Below, one piece after another: positions 8,092-16,369 of a DNA stretch of 64,000 nucleotides (positions within the stretch are counted from its first letter, which is position 1; every line of letters starts with the position of its first letter). Where the stretch lies: the NCBI RefSeq assembly GCF_009765985.1, contig NZ_LMUM01000032.1:1-64000 (forward strand), read 5' to 3'. This DNA comes from Acidobacterium sp. S8. GTDB taxonomy: Bacteria > Acidobacteriota > Terriglobia > Terriglobales > Acidobacteriaceae. The translations under genes and the position numbers were made by a program. The notes below the pieces were generated by a model that worked only from the letters and a program-made list of their open reading frames with translations, made no database searches and was not told the origin of the DNA.

Positions 8092-9807
8092 CTACGTCTG
8101 CAGAATCCCAACATTGAACTTCGCAACTTCCGGATTCAGCGACGCCGCTTCGAGCGCCATCATCAGCGCTTCGCGCGTCTTGGCCGGATCGATGATGGCA
8201 TCTACCCACAGACGTGCGCCAGCATAGCGGCAATCAGTCTGCTCTTCATAAGTAGCTTTGATCGAAGCCAGCAGCTCCTGCTTCTCTTCATCGCTCAGCT
8301 TTTTGCCGCCACGTTCCAGCTGCCGGATTTTAATCTCAACCAACGTATTCGCTGCCGACGCTCCACTCATGACGGCGTAGCGCGCCGTCGGCCAAGCAAA
8401 AATGAAGCGTGGATCGTAAGCCTTGCCGCACATCGCATAGTTGCCCGCGCCAAAGGAACCACCAACGATGACGCTGATCTTCGGCACGGTTGAATTCGAC
8501 ACAGCCGTCACCATCTTTGCGCCCGCGCGAATGATGCCGCTCCACTCGGCATCGCGTCCCACCATGAAGCCGTTGACGTCATGGAGAAAAATCAGTGGAA
8601 TCAGATTCTGGTTGCAGTCCATGATGAAGCGCGCAGCCTTCTCGGCGCTCTCGGCATAAATCACGCCGCCAAATTCCACGCGCTTTTCGCCTGTGTGGCT
8701 TGTCTGCGGCTGCGATGTTTTCTGGTTCGCAACAATCCCAATTGCTGTTCCGCCGATGCGCGCATAGCCGCAAATCAAAGTGCGCCCATAGTCAGGCCGA
8801 TATTCATCGAACTCGCTGCGGTCCACGATGCGCGCAATCAGCTCGTGCATGTCGTAGCTGTTCACGGCCGATTTCGCGGGATCAGAATCGAGCAACGAAT
8901 ACAGATCGCTGGCAGCATATTTCGGCGCATCTTTTTCCCGGTCAAATGCCGCACGGTCAAAAGGGGCACGCTGTCCGTGGCCTATCTTCGAAACCAGCGA
9001 CCGCAAGCGCGCAATGCAAAGATGATCGTTCGGCTCCTTGAAATCCACCGTGCCGGAAATCTCTGCATGCATCGTCGCGCCACCCAGTTCTTCCGCCGAA
9101 TACTTCTGCCCAATGGCAGCCTGCACCAGCGCAGGCCCGGCAAGAAAGAGACCGCTGCCCTCTGTCATCAGCACGTGGTCGGTCATCACCGGCAGATACG
9201 CGCCACCTGCCACGCACGTGCCCATGATGGCGGTCATCTGCGGAATCCCCATCGCCGACATGACAGCGTTGTTACGAAAGATGCGTCCGAAATCGTCCTG
9301 ATCAGGAAAAACATCCTCCTGCAGCGGCAGAAAAACACCGGCAGAATCGACCAGATACAACGTGGGGATGCGGTTCTCCATCGCCATGGTCTGCGCGCGG
9401 ATCACCTTCTTCGCTGTCATGGGAAAGAAGGCGCCCGCCTTCACCGTCGCATCGTTGGCGATGACCATGCAGAGGCGTCCGGCGACACGACCGAGCCCTG
9501 TAACCACGCCCGCTGAAGGAGCGCCGCCCCATTCCTCATACATGCCGAAGGCAGCAAAGAGAGCCAGCTCGAATAATTCCGTATCCGGATCGAGCAGCAG
9601 AGCAATGCGCTCGCGCGCGGTCAGGCGTTTCTTCGCATGCTGCGCTTCGATGGCTTTTTCTCCGCCGCCTTCGCGGATCTGCATTTCCTGCCCACGAATA
9701 CTGGAGAGGAGCGCCGTCATGCCCATCGCATTGTTGCGTGCGCGCTGGCTGTTGGAATCAAGCTTTGCGGAAAGAATATTGTTCAGCTTCTGGTCCTGGG
9801 TGCTCAT
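8092..9807 (-). CDS. Acyl-CoA carboxylase beta subunit (carboxyltransferase)
   Basis: A 571-residue carboxyltransferase of the methylcrotonyl/propionyl-CoA carboxylase beta type. It transfers CO2 from carboxybiotin to an acyl-CoA. The opening KKRLTARERIALLLDPDTEL is diagnostic. The two crotonase-fold halves carry GTCVAGGAYLPVMTD and GGSFGAGNYAMCGKAYDPRF, which form oxyanion glycine sites. ATG 9807 (MSTQDQK) is the natural start; an open frame extends to 9915 but would overlap the next gene. The biotin carboxylase partner is not in this window. Methylcrotonyl-CoA carboxylase is the best guess, with propionyl-CoA possible. Confidence 0.88.
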   Translation of the reverse strand: MSTQDQKLNNILSAKLDSNSQRARNNAMGMTALLSSIRGQEMQIREGGGEKAIEAQHAKKRLTARERIALLLDPDTELFELALFAAFGMYEEWGGAPSAGVVTGLGRVAGRLCMVIANDATVKAGAFFPMTAKKVIRAQTMAMENRIPTLYLVDSAGVFLPLQEDVFPDQDDFGRIFRNNAVMSAMGIPQMTAIMGTCVAGGAYLPVMTDHVLMTEGSGLFLAGPALVQAAIGQKYSAEELGGATMHAEISGTVDFKEPNDHLCIARLRSLVSKIGHGQRAPFDRAAFDREKDAPKYAASDLYSLLDSDPAKSAVNSYDMHELIARIVDRSEFDEYRPDYGRTLICGYARIGGTAIGIVANQKTSQPQTSHTGEKRVEFGGVIYAESAEKAARFIMDCNQNLIPLIFLHDVNGFMVGRDAEWSGIIRAGAKMVTAVSNSTVPKISVIVGGSFGAGNYAMCGKAYDPRFIFAWPTARYAVMSGASAANTLVEIKIRQLERGGKKLSDEEKQELLASIKATYEEQTDCRYAGARLWVDAIIDPAKTREALMMALEAASLNPEVAKFNVGILQT

Positions 9808-9856
9808 AGCAAACTGGCCAGCATAGCAGGTTCCAAAGGGAATTGCTGTTCGTGAG

Positions 9857-10318
9857 CTACAGCGCCCGCCGCACCAGCCGCCGCACAGAATCCGTAGCCA
9901 CGCCATAGGCGGCATGCGAAACCCACTCGCTCATGCGCTCCCGTGCAGGCTGTGTCTCTTTAGGTGCCGATAAGCCCATCTTCGGAAGCAGCGATTCATG
10001 AGTCATCTTATTCAGCGTGATGCCGAAGGCCGCACCCCTCCAGGCTCCAAAGGAAGGCTCGTATTCGACGACAGCTCCATAGATTGCTCCGGCCAGCGCG
10101 CCAAAGGCCCAATGGATGCTTTCCATCGCAACCGTTTTTTCTGCTGGAGCCAGCGGATGTCCGGCTACTTGTTCCGCCAACACCACCGGAGGCGGCGTCT
10201 GCCCTTCCACTCGCGGAGGAAAAATCTGTTCTGCCACGAGCTTCGCGCCTGCTCCCGCCAGTCCACCGATCAATCCGGCCAGCGCGCCCTTTGCTATGGA
10301 TCGTTTTCTATTTGTCAT
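9857..10318 (-). CDS. DUF1440 (YagU-like) membrane protein
   Basis: A 153-residue inner-membrane protein with a glycine-rich first helix (ALAGLIGGLAGAGAKLVAEQ), then the PPRVEGQTPPPV loop and HWAFGALAGAIYGAV helix. This is the layout of the DUF1440/YagU family. E. coli YagU has been linked to acid resistance; nothing here tests that. It is co-oriented with the carboxylase gene, whose start lies 50 bp beyond its stop codon, so the two may share a transcript. Confidence 0.75.
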   Translation of the reverse strand: MTNRKRSIAKGALAGLIGGLAGAGAKLVAEQIFPPRVEGQTPPPVVLAEQVAGHPLAPAEKTVAMESIHWAFGALAGAIYGAVVEYEPSFGAWRGAAFGITLNKMTHESLLPKMGLSAPKETQPARERMSEWVSHAAYGVATDSVRRLVRRAL

Positions 10319-10402
10319 CAGTTCGCAACCCCCATCATCAAAAGTTGGATGCGAAAACTATAAAAAGATAGTTGGCTCAAGTGAAGATGAAATCTTGATC
10401 TG

Positions 10403-11473
10403 CTAACTTGCTGGCTCGCTGGCCTGCTGCGCGGCAATCTCTTCACCGGCATGCTCGCTCTCTTCTGTGACCTTTTTCAGCGAAACATGCTCTAACCGGG
10501 CCCAAATCAATCCCAGCGGAATGACGCTCAGGAAAGTCACCAGCAAGAGAACAGCACCGCAACCGAGAGCGGGCTCCCATGGCACATGGAAGAATGCCTG
10601 CATTGCTGCCGTCGTGAACCCGATCTGCGTAAACCAGCCCACGATGGGCAAAGTGATCACCGAGCTGCCCATGCTTGCAGCCATCAGCAGCATGCACTGG
10701 GACAGATGCATGTTGGCGAGAATCGGTTCGGCGACAAATGCGCGCGCCGTCTCGAGATAAGCTGAGGCGATCATTGCCCAGTGCACGAGTGAAATGATCA
10801 CCACCAGCAGCAAGTCGCCCATCGATCCGATGGCATTCAAGCCGTCGCGAAAGCCCAGAACTTTCTCTTCCACCTGTTCGCCTAGCCGGGGCGAAAGCGC
10901 TCCGAAAACGCGGCCCAGCATTCGGGCTACGGCTTTGCCTGAAACGCGCACAAACACGGTGAACAATGCGAGAAAGACCGCTACCAGCAGTCCGCCCAGA
11001 GCGGCTTTATTGATCAGGTCAGGCCGCGGCAGTGAATGCCGGTCGGGTGAGAACAACAGCACAGTCGAAAAAATAAGCGCCATTGCGCCCATGTCGAACA
11101 TGCGTTCGACTGTATAGACGGCAACCTGTGCGCTCAGGGGAATTTGCGTACGCCGTGAGACCAGATAGGGTCGCACCAAGTCAGCCAGCCGCCCAAACAG
11201 CGCCACCCCGGTAAAACCGATCACCATGGAGCCAATCAGCTTAAAAGGGGAAACGCGCTTGGTAGGCCGCAGAAAGATCGACCACCGCACGGCGCGCAGG
11301 ACATAGGCCATCCAGATAAAAGCAATGCCAACGCCAATCCGCGCCCAGTTCGCCAGCTTCAGCTGCTGAAGGAATACAGCCCATTGAAAATGAATGCGGC
11401 CGCGCATCACCACCACAACCGCAACCAGCGCAGCCAGCACTACCACCCAAAGAATCCAGTTTTTCTTTTTCAA
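10403..11473 (-). CDS. LPG-synthase-TM-like (UPF0104) membrane protein
   Basis: A 356-residue polytopic membrane protein of the lysylphosphatidylglycerol synthase transmembrane/UPF0104 family. It opens MKKKNWILWVVVLAALVAVV, has the family block RAVRWSIFLRP around residue 65, the segment GFTGVALFGRLADLVRPYL, and the TVERMFDM motif. It lacks the soluble aminoacyltransferase domain of MprF, so it is more likely a lipid- or polyprenol-translocase-like protein than a lysyltransferase. The C terminus is a short charged tail. It is transcribed alone or with DUF1440. Confidence 0.8.
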   Translation of the reverse strand: MKKKNWILWVVVLAALVAVVVVMRGRIHFQWAVFLQQLKLANWARIGVGIAFIWMAYVLRAVRWSIFLRPTKRVSPFKLIGSMVIGFTGVALFGRLADLVRPYLVSRRTQIPLSAQVAVYTVERMFDMGAMALIFSTVLLFSPDRHSLPRPDLINKAALGGLLVAVFLALFTVFVRVSGKAVARMLGRVFGALSPRLGEQVEEKVLGFRDGLNAIGSMGDLLLVVIISLVHWAMIASAYLETARAFVAEPILANMHLSQCMLLMAASMGSSVITLPIVGWFTQIGFTTAAMQAFFHVPWEPALGCGAVLLLVTFLSVIPLGLIWARLEHVSLKKVTEESEHAGEEIAAQQASEPAS

Positions 11474-11499
11474 ACTTTCCCTCTTATTTCTAAAAAGCT

Positions 11500-11538
11500 G
11501 TCATCCTGCACACTGAGCGAAATGAAGTGGAAGGATCC
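11500..11538. repeat. Dispersed GTCATCCTGAGC-type repeat, degenerate
   Basis: GTCATCCTG at 11500, then TGAGCGAA and AAGGATCC, matches in outline the inverse-orientation sequence at 20789-20826. It looks like a degenerate copy of a dispersed intergenic repeat. Found by eye from only two copies in the window. Confidence 0.4.
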
Positions 11539-11605
11539 GTCTATCGATTCACTTTCATAAACAAGGGGAGAATACAGTTGGCAATCTTTGTACCGCAAGG
11601 GCCTT

Positions 11606-11635
11606 GGTGCCGCGGTTTCGCGAAACCAACCTGGG
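11606..11635 (-). repeat. GCACCC-tailed palindrome, degenerate copy
   Basis: GGTGCCGCGGTTTCGCGAAA continuing to CCTGGG resembles the 12396 copy in the same orientation, with core palindrome GGTTTCG/CGAAACC. It lies downstream of the lytic transglycosylase gene. Confidence 0.5.
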
Positions 11636-11662
11636 ATTGTTCCAGAGTCTCAGGAACCCAAA

Positions 11663-12379
11663 TCAGCGTCCACCTGCCACGCTCGCAACCTGCCGCTGCG
11701 CCGCCACCCGCGCCGCATACCGTCGGTTGAATTCACGAATTACCCGCGCCACATAAGCCCGCGTCTCGCGATAGGGCGGAACTCCGTGCCAGCGATCGAC
11801 CGCCGCCGGGCCCGCGTTGTAAGCAGCCAGCGCCAGGGCCAGGTTGTCATGATATTTCTTCAGCAGGGCATCAAGGTATGTCGTGCCGCCGCTGATGTTC
11901 TCTCCCGGAGCAAAGCTGTTACCTACACCCAGCCCCGCTGCCGTCTTCGGCATCAATTGCATCAGCCCCTGCGCGCCGGTCCGGCTCACGGCATGCGGAT
12001 TGCCGCCGCTCTCGGCCTTGATTACGCTGGCCAGCAGATCCACGTCAAGGTCGTGCGCCTCGCCTGCCTGCGCCAGCATCTCGTGCATGGCCTGCGGCGT
12101 CAGTTTTGCTTCGTCGCTGGAAGCGCCGTGGGAAGGCCCTGCAATATTCGTTTCGCGGGGAAGATCGACATGCTCAACCGCGACGATCTCATCTGCGCCT
12201 ACGTCCACAAAGTTTGCATCGCTGGCGTCGAGATAAAGCCGCATCCGCTCACCGTCCGCCGCTCGATGATCGCAGATAAGGTCGAATCCATTTTTCAGAG
12301 TGATGTGCTCAGCCGCCCGCGCAGCGGGATGAAAGAAAAGAGCGGCCGTCAACAAAGCGAAGGCCGTAACTCGGTTCAT
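11663..12379 (-). CDS. Secreted lytic transglycosylase (SLT domain)
   Basis: A 238-residue exported murein lytic transglycosylase that cleaves the MurNAc-GlcNAc bond with 1,6-anhydro formation. A signal peptide starts MNRVTAFALLTAALFF and ends near ARA. The SLT goose-lysozyme-like domain shows the catalytic Glu in ASVIKAESGGNPHAVS, then GAQGLMQLMPKTA and ALAAYNAGPAAVDRW. I chose ATG 12379; a GTG at 12457 in frame would place a repeat element in the coding region and bury the signal. It follows the Cof-type hydrolase gene with a palindromic repeat in between. The family is not the large Slt70. Confidence 0.85.
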   Translation of the reverse strand: MNRVTAFALLTAALFFHPAARAAEHITLKNGFDLICDHRAADGERMRLYLDASDANFVDVGADEIVAVEHVDLPRETNIAGPSHGASSDEAKLTPQAMHEMLAQAGEAHDLDVDLLASVIKAESGGNPHAVSRTGAQGLMQLMPKTAAGLGVGNSFAPGENISGGTTYLDALLKKYHDNLALALAAYNAGPAAVDRWHGVPPYRETRAYVARVIREFNRRYAARVAAQRQVASVAGGR

Positions 12380-12395
12380 TTCGAAGAGAAAATAT

Positions 12396-12426
12396 GGGTG
12401 CCCCGGGTTCGCGAAGCTAACCTGGG
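12396..12426 (-). repeat. GCACCC-tailed palindrome between cof and slt genes
   Basis: GGGTGCCCCGGGTTCGCG continuing to CCTGGG. Read on the minus strand it is the same element as the tandem array at 23.2-23.6 kb, with one change. It occupies the presumed 5' untranslated part of the lytic transglycosylase message. Confidence 0.7.
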
Positions 12427-12453
12427 ATAATTTTCCCAATCTGCGCATGACGC

Positions 12454-13365
12454 TCACTCTACCACGCTCGCGTTACAGCAAAGAACATCTTCTACTACCT
12501 GCGCCACGCCGTCCTCGTCGTTGGTGGGAGCAATGCTCCAGCCCAGTTCTCGCGCCATCAGCAGCAGTTCCGGCGCGGCATTTCCCATCACCACAGGATG
12601 CCCGGCTAACTTCAGCATCTCCAGATCGTTGAAGTTATCGCCGATGGCCATAATTTCTTCGGGCTTCAATCCGCGCAACTCTGCAAGTTTTGCCAGCGCC
12701 ACACCTTTCGAGCAGCCCGGCGGCAGAATATCCAGAATGCTTAAGTTCCGGGCTGGATACTGCGTCTGGTGCATTTCGATCTTCTCCGCCAGAGGACTCT
12801 CCGACAGCCAGGTCTCAGCGCGGTTCATCTCGTCGATCGTCCCGCAGACCATACCCTGCACCGGAGATTCACCCGAATCGAAGGCCCGTTCCAATGGGCG
12901 AATTTCTTCGATCCACGGCCGGTTGGCATCGACCCAAAGCTGAATACGAGCATGCACCTGCTGCAGCGATTCGACCACCAGCTCGCCCTGCCCATCGCGG
13001 TCAAAGGTAAATACCGTCGTTCCGCCAAATCGCCGCAGCGCGCCACAAAGCTCCCTTGCCGTCTCCACCGGAAGCAGCGTCCGCTGCATCCGCTCATCCG
13101 CCAGTGTTCGCGTTACCGTGCCGTTCGAAGTGATCAGAACGGTTTCCGGCTTCAGCCCGATTGGCTCAATCAAAGGAGCCGAATATGCCTGCCGCCGCCC
13201 GGTAGCAATCACAATCTCGATGCCCGCACTCTCTGCCTGACGCAGGGCCTGCCGATTGCGCTCACTGATTACCACGCCTGCAGCCGCGGACGGCAGCAGC
13301 GTTCCATCAATGTCGATCGCGATCAATTTTACCGGGGAGACACTACGGGTAGGGAATCGAGCCAT
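12454..13365 (-). CDS. Cof-type HAD superfamily hydrolase
   Basis: A 303-residue HAD phosphatase of the Cof/IIB subclass, probably acting on small phosphorylated metabolites. Motif I is IAIDIDGTLLP with nucleophile Asp about residue 18. Motif II is VLITSNGT. A C2B cap follows. Motif III/IV is GVALAKLAELRGLK then MAIGDNFNDLEMLKLAG. ATG 13365 is used. Substrate cannot be deduced; relatives hydrolyse sugar phosphates, FMN or PLP. It is upstream of the lytic transglycosylase gene in the same orientation. Confidence 0.88.
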   Translation of the reverse strand: MARFPTRSVSPVKLIAIDIDGTLLPSAAAGVVISERNRQALRQAESAGIEIVIATGRRQAYSAPLIEPIGLKPETVLITSNGTVTRTLADERMQRTLLPVETARELCGALRRFGGTTVFTFDRDGQGELVVESLQQVHARIQLWVDANRPWIEEIRPLERAFDSGESPVQGMVCGTIDEMNRAETWLSESPLAEKIEMHQTQYPARNLSILDILPPGCSKGVALAKLAELRGLKPEEIMAIGDNFNDLEMLKLAGHPVVMGNAAPELLLMARELGWSIAPTNDEDGVAQVVEDVLCCNASVVE

Positions 13366-13437
13366 CTCTTCCAGTTTACAGGTCTCAGGGCACAGGTCTG
13401 AGGCACAGGATAAAATGCCCTGAGCTCAATAAATCCC

Positions 13438-14652
13438 ATGCCCCCGATCACGTTCCTCGAATGCTCCCGCTGCCACCATCACGTCTCCGCCGACCAATAT
13501 CAGACTGTCTGCCCCAAATGCGCTGGAGCACTCTACGTCAGATACGACCTTAAAGCGCTGAAAATGTCTTCAAAACGCCCCGAAACGGGCGGAAAACAGT
13601 CAATGTGGCGCTATAAAAATGTCCTGCCTGAGGTCGACCCCGTGACCCTCGGCGAAGGCTGGACCCCGATGCTTCCGGGTCGACGTAACTCCAATGTTTT
13701 CATAAAGGAAGAGGCAAATAATCCAACCGCAACATTCAAGGCGCGCGGCATGTCTATGGCGGTTTCGATGGCCCGCCATTATGGCCTTAAAAAGCTTGCC
13801 GCACCTTCGGCCGGAAATGCCGCCGGGGCGCTTGCCGCCTATGCTGCCGCCGCCGGAATCGAAGCTAACATCTTCATGCCAAAGGACGTACCCTTCGCCA
13901 ACTATCTCGAAGGCGTAGCCTATGGAGCCAACGTGACGCTGGTGGATGGTCTCATCTCCGACTGCGCGCGAATTGTGAATGAGCGCAAGGAAAAGGAAGG
14001 CTGGTTCGACATCTCGACTCTCAAAGAACCCTTCCGCGTCGAAGGAAAAAAAACCATGGGCTACGAGCTAGTCGAGCAACTGGGCTGGACCTATCCTGAC
14101 GCCGTTTTCTATCCCACCGGCGGAGGCGTCGGACTCATTGGCATGTGGAAGGCCTTTGAAGAGATGGAGGAACTTGGCTGGGTCAGCGGCAAGCGTCCGA
14201 AGATGATCGCTATTCAGGCCAGCGGATGCGCTCCCGTAGCCCGCGCTTATAAGGAAGGAGCGGAGGTCTCGAAGATGGTTGAGAACGCCACCACCTTCGC
14301 CGCTGGGCTGCGCGTGCCCAAACCATACGGCGACTACATCATCCTGGACATTGTCCGCCAGTCCGGCGGTACCGTCGTCGATCTGCCCGACGAAGTCATC
14401 CTTGCCTCGCTCCTCGACTGGTCAAAGAACGAAGGCCTGCTGCTCTCGCCTGAAGGGGCTGCTGCTACCGCCGCCTACGACCATCTGATCGAAACCGGCT
14501 TCCTGAAGCCGAGCGACAGAGTCGTCATCTTCAACACGGGCGCCGGCCTCAAATACGTCGACATGATCGCCGAAGCTATGGGTTTGTCCCGCCCCAACAC
14601 CACCAATCTCCCCATGCGAACGCCCGTAGGCGGCATCATCACCCCGCAGTGA
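13438..14652 (+). CDS. thrC: Threonine synthase
   Basis: A 404-residue PLP enzyme that converts O-phosphohomoserine to threonine. An N-terminal zinc ribbon with CSRCHHH and CPKC precedes the fold-type II core. The PLP lysine lies in NPTATFKARGMSMAVSMA, and the phosphate-binding glycine loop is YPTGGGVGLIGMW. It is longer than the short bacterial ThrC because of the zinc-ribbon extension, a form common in acidobacteria and cyanobacteria. It is monocistronic here, without hom or thrB. AATAAAT lies 6-12 bp upstream of the ATG, so a very short leader is possible. Confidence 0.92.
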   Translation: MPPITFLECSRCHHHVSADQYQTVCPKCAGALYVRYDLKALKMSSKRPETGGKQSMWRYKNVLPEVDPVTLGEGWTPMLPGRRNSNVFIKEEANNPTATFKARGMSMAVSMARHYGLKKLAAPSAGNAAGALAAYAAAAGIEANIFMPKDVPFANYLEGVAYGANVTLVDGLISDCARIVNERKEKEGWFDISTLKEPFRVEGKKTMGYELVEQLGWTYPDAVFYPTGGGVGLIGMWKAFEEMEELGWVSGKRPKMIAIQASGCAPVARAYKEGAEVSKMVENATTFAAGLRVPKPYGDYIILDIVRQSGGTVVDLPDEVILASLLDWSKNEGLLLSPEGAAATAAYDHLIETGFLKPSDRVVIFNTGAGLKYVDMIAEAMGLSRPNTTNLPMRTPVGGIITPQ

Positions 14653-14748
14653 AATCTGGTTAGCGGCTACTGTTCGGGATACAGTCGGAAGGGAATTGAG
14701 GCGAAAGCATCGCGGTGATTGCTTTACGCTACTGGCAAGTCCGGGAGA

Positions 14749-15432
14749 TCAGGAAGCTTGCACCGGCACGCGCGAACTGCGCTGGTCGTGTCGATACTTC
14801 CAGATGCCGAAGAGAATGCCTGCGACCAGCAAGCCGATGAAGGCCCAGAGAATTATCGTGGACCAGCCGGACAAATAACGCGACCAGAGTCGCATTACAA
14901 TTCTTCCGTACGTTGCGCCCACCCATGCAACCAGGGTGTAACGCAGTGTACGTGTCAGGGCAAACGACCAGAGAAATCCATTGCGCTCCACGCCAAGAGC
15001 ACCGGCGGCCAGCAGAAAGGGCATCAGTGGAATCGGCGGCGGCAGAATTGATGCAATGCAGATACTTACAACTCCGTGGCGCTTGACCCAGTTCACCAGC
15101 GGGTTCAGAAAACGCTTCGGCACGTATCGTTCCAAGGCTGCCTCGCCGCCTTTCTTTCCGGCGCTCCAGGTCAGATAACCGCCGGTGATGCTTCCCGCAG
15201 CGGCAGCCAACACCAACAGCCACAGCGTATTGTGCTGCGCCGCGAGCAGAAGGACGAGCAGATCCGTGCTTCCCGGCACCGGCAGCGGAATCAGAGAAGC
15301 ATCGATCGCCGAGACCACGAAGACACCGAATATGCCGAAGTGAATCAACCATCGCGGAACCGGCAATGCGTGCCTATGGGCATGGTGACGCGCGGCACTT
15401 TGCAGATAGCTCACGGCAATTGGACGCGGCAT
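14749..15432 (-). CDS. DedA/VTT family membrane protein
   Basis: A 227-residue protein of the DedA (SNARE-associated/VTT) family, inner-membrane proteins implicated in undecaprenyl-phosphate or phospholipid flipping. Family marks are DASLIPLPVPGSTDLLVLLL, the re-entrant loop segment GGYLTWSAGKKGGE, and SILPPPIPLMPFLLAAGALG. Four to five hydrophobic helices are visible. The two conserved re-entrant loops argue for a functional DedA, but which substrate it serves is unknown. It lies downstream of mqnA in the same orientation, 38 bp away, so the two may be co-transcribed. Confidence 0.83.
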   Translation of the reverse strand: MPRPIAVSYLQSAARHHAHRHALPVPRWLIHFGIFGVFVVSAIDASLIPLPVPGSTDLLVLLLAAQHNTLWLLVLAAAAGSITGGYLTWSAGKKGGEAALERYVPKRFLNPLVNWVKRHGVVSICIASILPPPIPLMPFLLAAGALGVERNGFLWSFALTRTLRYTLVAWVGATYGRIVMRLWSRYLSGWSTIILWAFIGLLVAGILFGIWKYRHDQRSSRVPVQAS

Positions 15433-15470
15433 TCCGATGGCAAGACGCTATGGGTTGCCAAAATTTATGT

Positions 15471-16331
15471 TTATAGAAATCGAAGATCAGGAGTAGCGGG
15501 CAAGGCTCCGCATTCTGCAGCATATCGATAAAAAAGGCGCAGCCCTTCGATGCTGGCGTCATCAAGGCGATAGTGAATGTTGCGCGTCAGGTATTCGTGA
15601 ATGGTAGCTGAAGGTACGGCAAGGCGGCCTGACCATTCCGCAACCAGATCGTCTATGTGTTCGAGTCCGTGATCGCGTGATTGCTGAAAGTCGCTCACAA
15701 CTGCGTCTGCCGCTATACCGGAATCCTGCAGCCCTTCCGGACGCGCTGCCCAGAAAGCGGAAACCCACGCTGTTCCCGTCAACGCGTGCCATTCGTGACC
15801 GAGGTCGAGATACTGAAGCTTCTCACCGGTGCGCTGTTCGCGGGCTATGCGGTCTTCGAGCGCCAGCAACGCCGGATCGCCAATCAGCAGCGCGGCATCG
15901 GCGTTTTGCAGCATCGCTTCGAGATCGGGTGCATGCGATAGGAATGTCGTTTGCGCATTCCAGTATTTATGGAAGAGGATGCGCGTATATGTCGCTGATG
16001 TACGCGAGGAAGTATCGAGCGCAACGCTCCGTACGTGATTGACTCCCTCCGGGTGGCGAACAACGAGGATGATCGAGCGAATATCGCCCAACGATGCAAT
16101 TGCGCATCCGGGGAGGACGACCATCGACGGCGCAAAGGCATAAGTTGCCACGGGCACCAGTCCGATGTCAGCGTTTCCCTGCATCAGCTCGTCGGCGCAA
16201 CCTGCGGGAGTGGTCTGGTGAATGGAATAACGTAGGGCGAGACGGCTCTTACCCGGCTCATGCTCGAAATCCCACATCAAAGGCGCGGGATTGAGAAAGT
16301 TGATGGCAGCAACACGAAGAAGACTCACCAA
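15471..16331 (-). CDS. mqnA: Chorismate dehydratase (futalosine pathway)
   Basis: A 286-residue periplasmic-binding-protein-like enzyme that dehydrates chorismate to 3-[(1-carboxyvinyl)oxy]benzoate, the first step of futalosine menaquinone synthesis. The opening VAAINFLNPAPLMW, QGNADIGLVPVATYA, VALDTSSRTSATYTRIL and ALLIGDPALLAL are the MqnA/MqnD family blocks. It has no signal peptide, in line with a cytosolic enzyme. The presence of mqnA implies that this organism makes menaquinone by the futalosine route. No other mqn gene is in the window. Confidence 0.88.
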   Translation of the reverse strand: MVSLLRVAAINFLNPAPLMWDFEHEPGKSRLALRYSIHQTTPAGCADELMQGNADIGLVPVATYAFAPSMVVLPGCAIASLGDIRSIILVVRHPEGVNHVRSVALDTSSRTSATYTRILFHKYWNAQTTFLSHAPDLEAMLQNADAALLIGDPALLALEDRIAREQRTGEKLQYLDLGHEWHALTGTAWVSAFWAARPEGLQDSGIAADAVVSDFQQSRDHGLEHIDDLVAEWSGRLAVPSATIHEYLTRNIHYRLDDASIEGLRLFYRYAAECGALPATPDLRFL

Positions 16332-16369
16332 CTAGTGTAACAACGCCTTTGGTAACTTGACTTCGCGCC

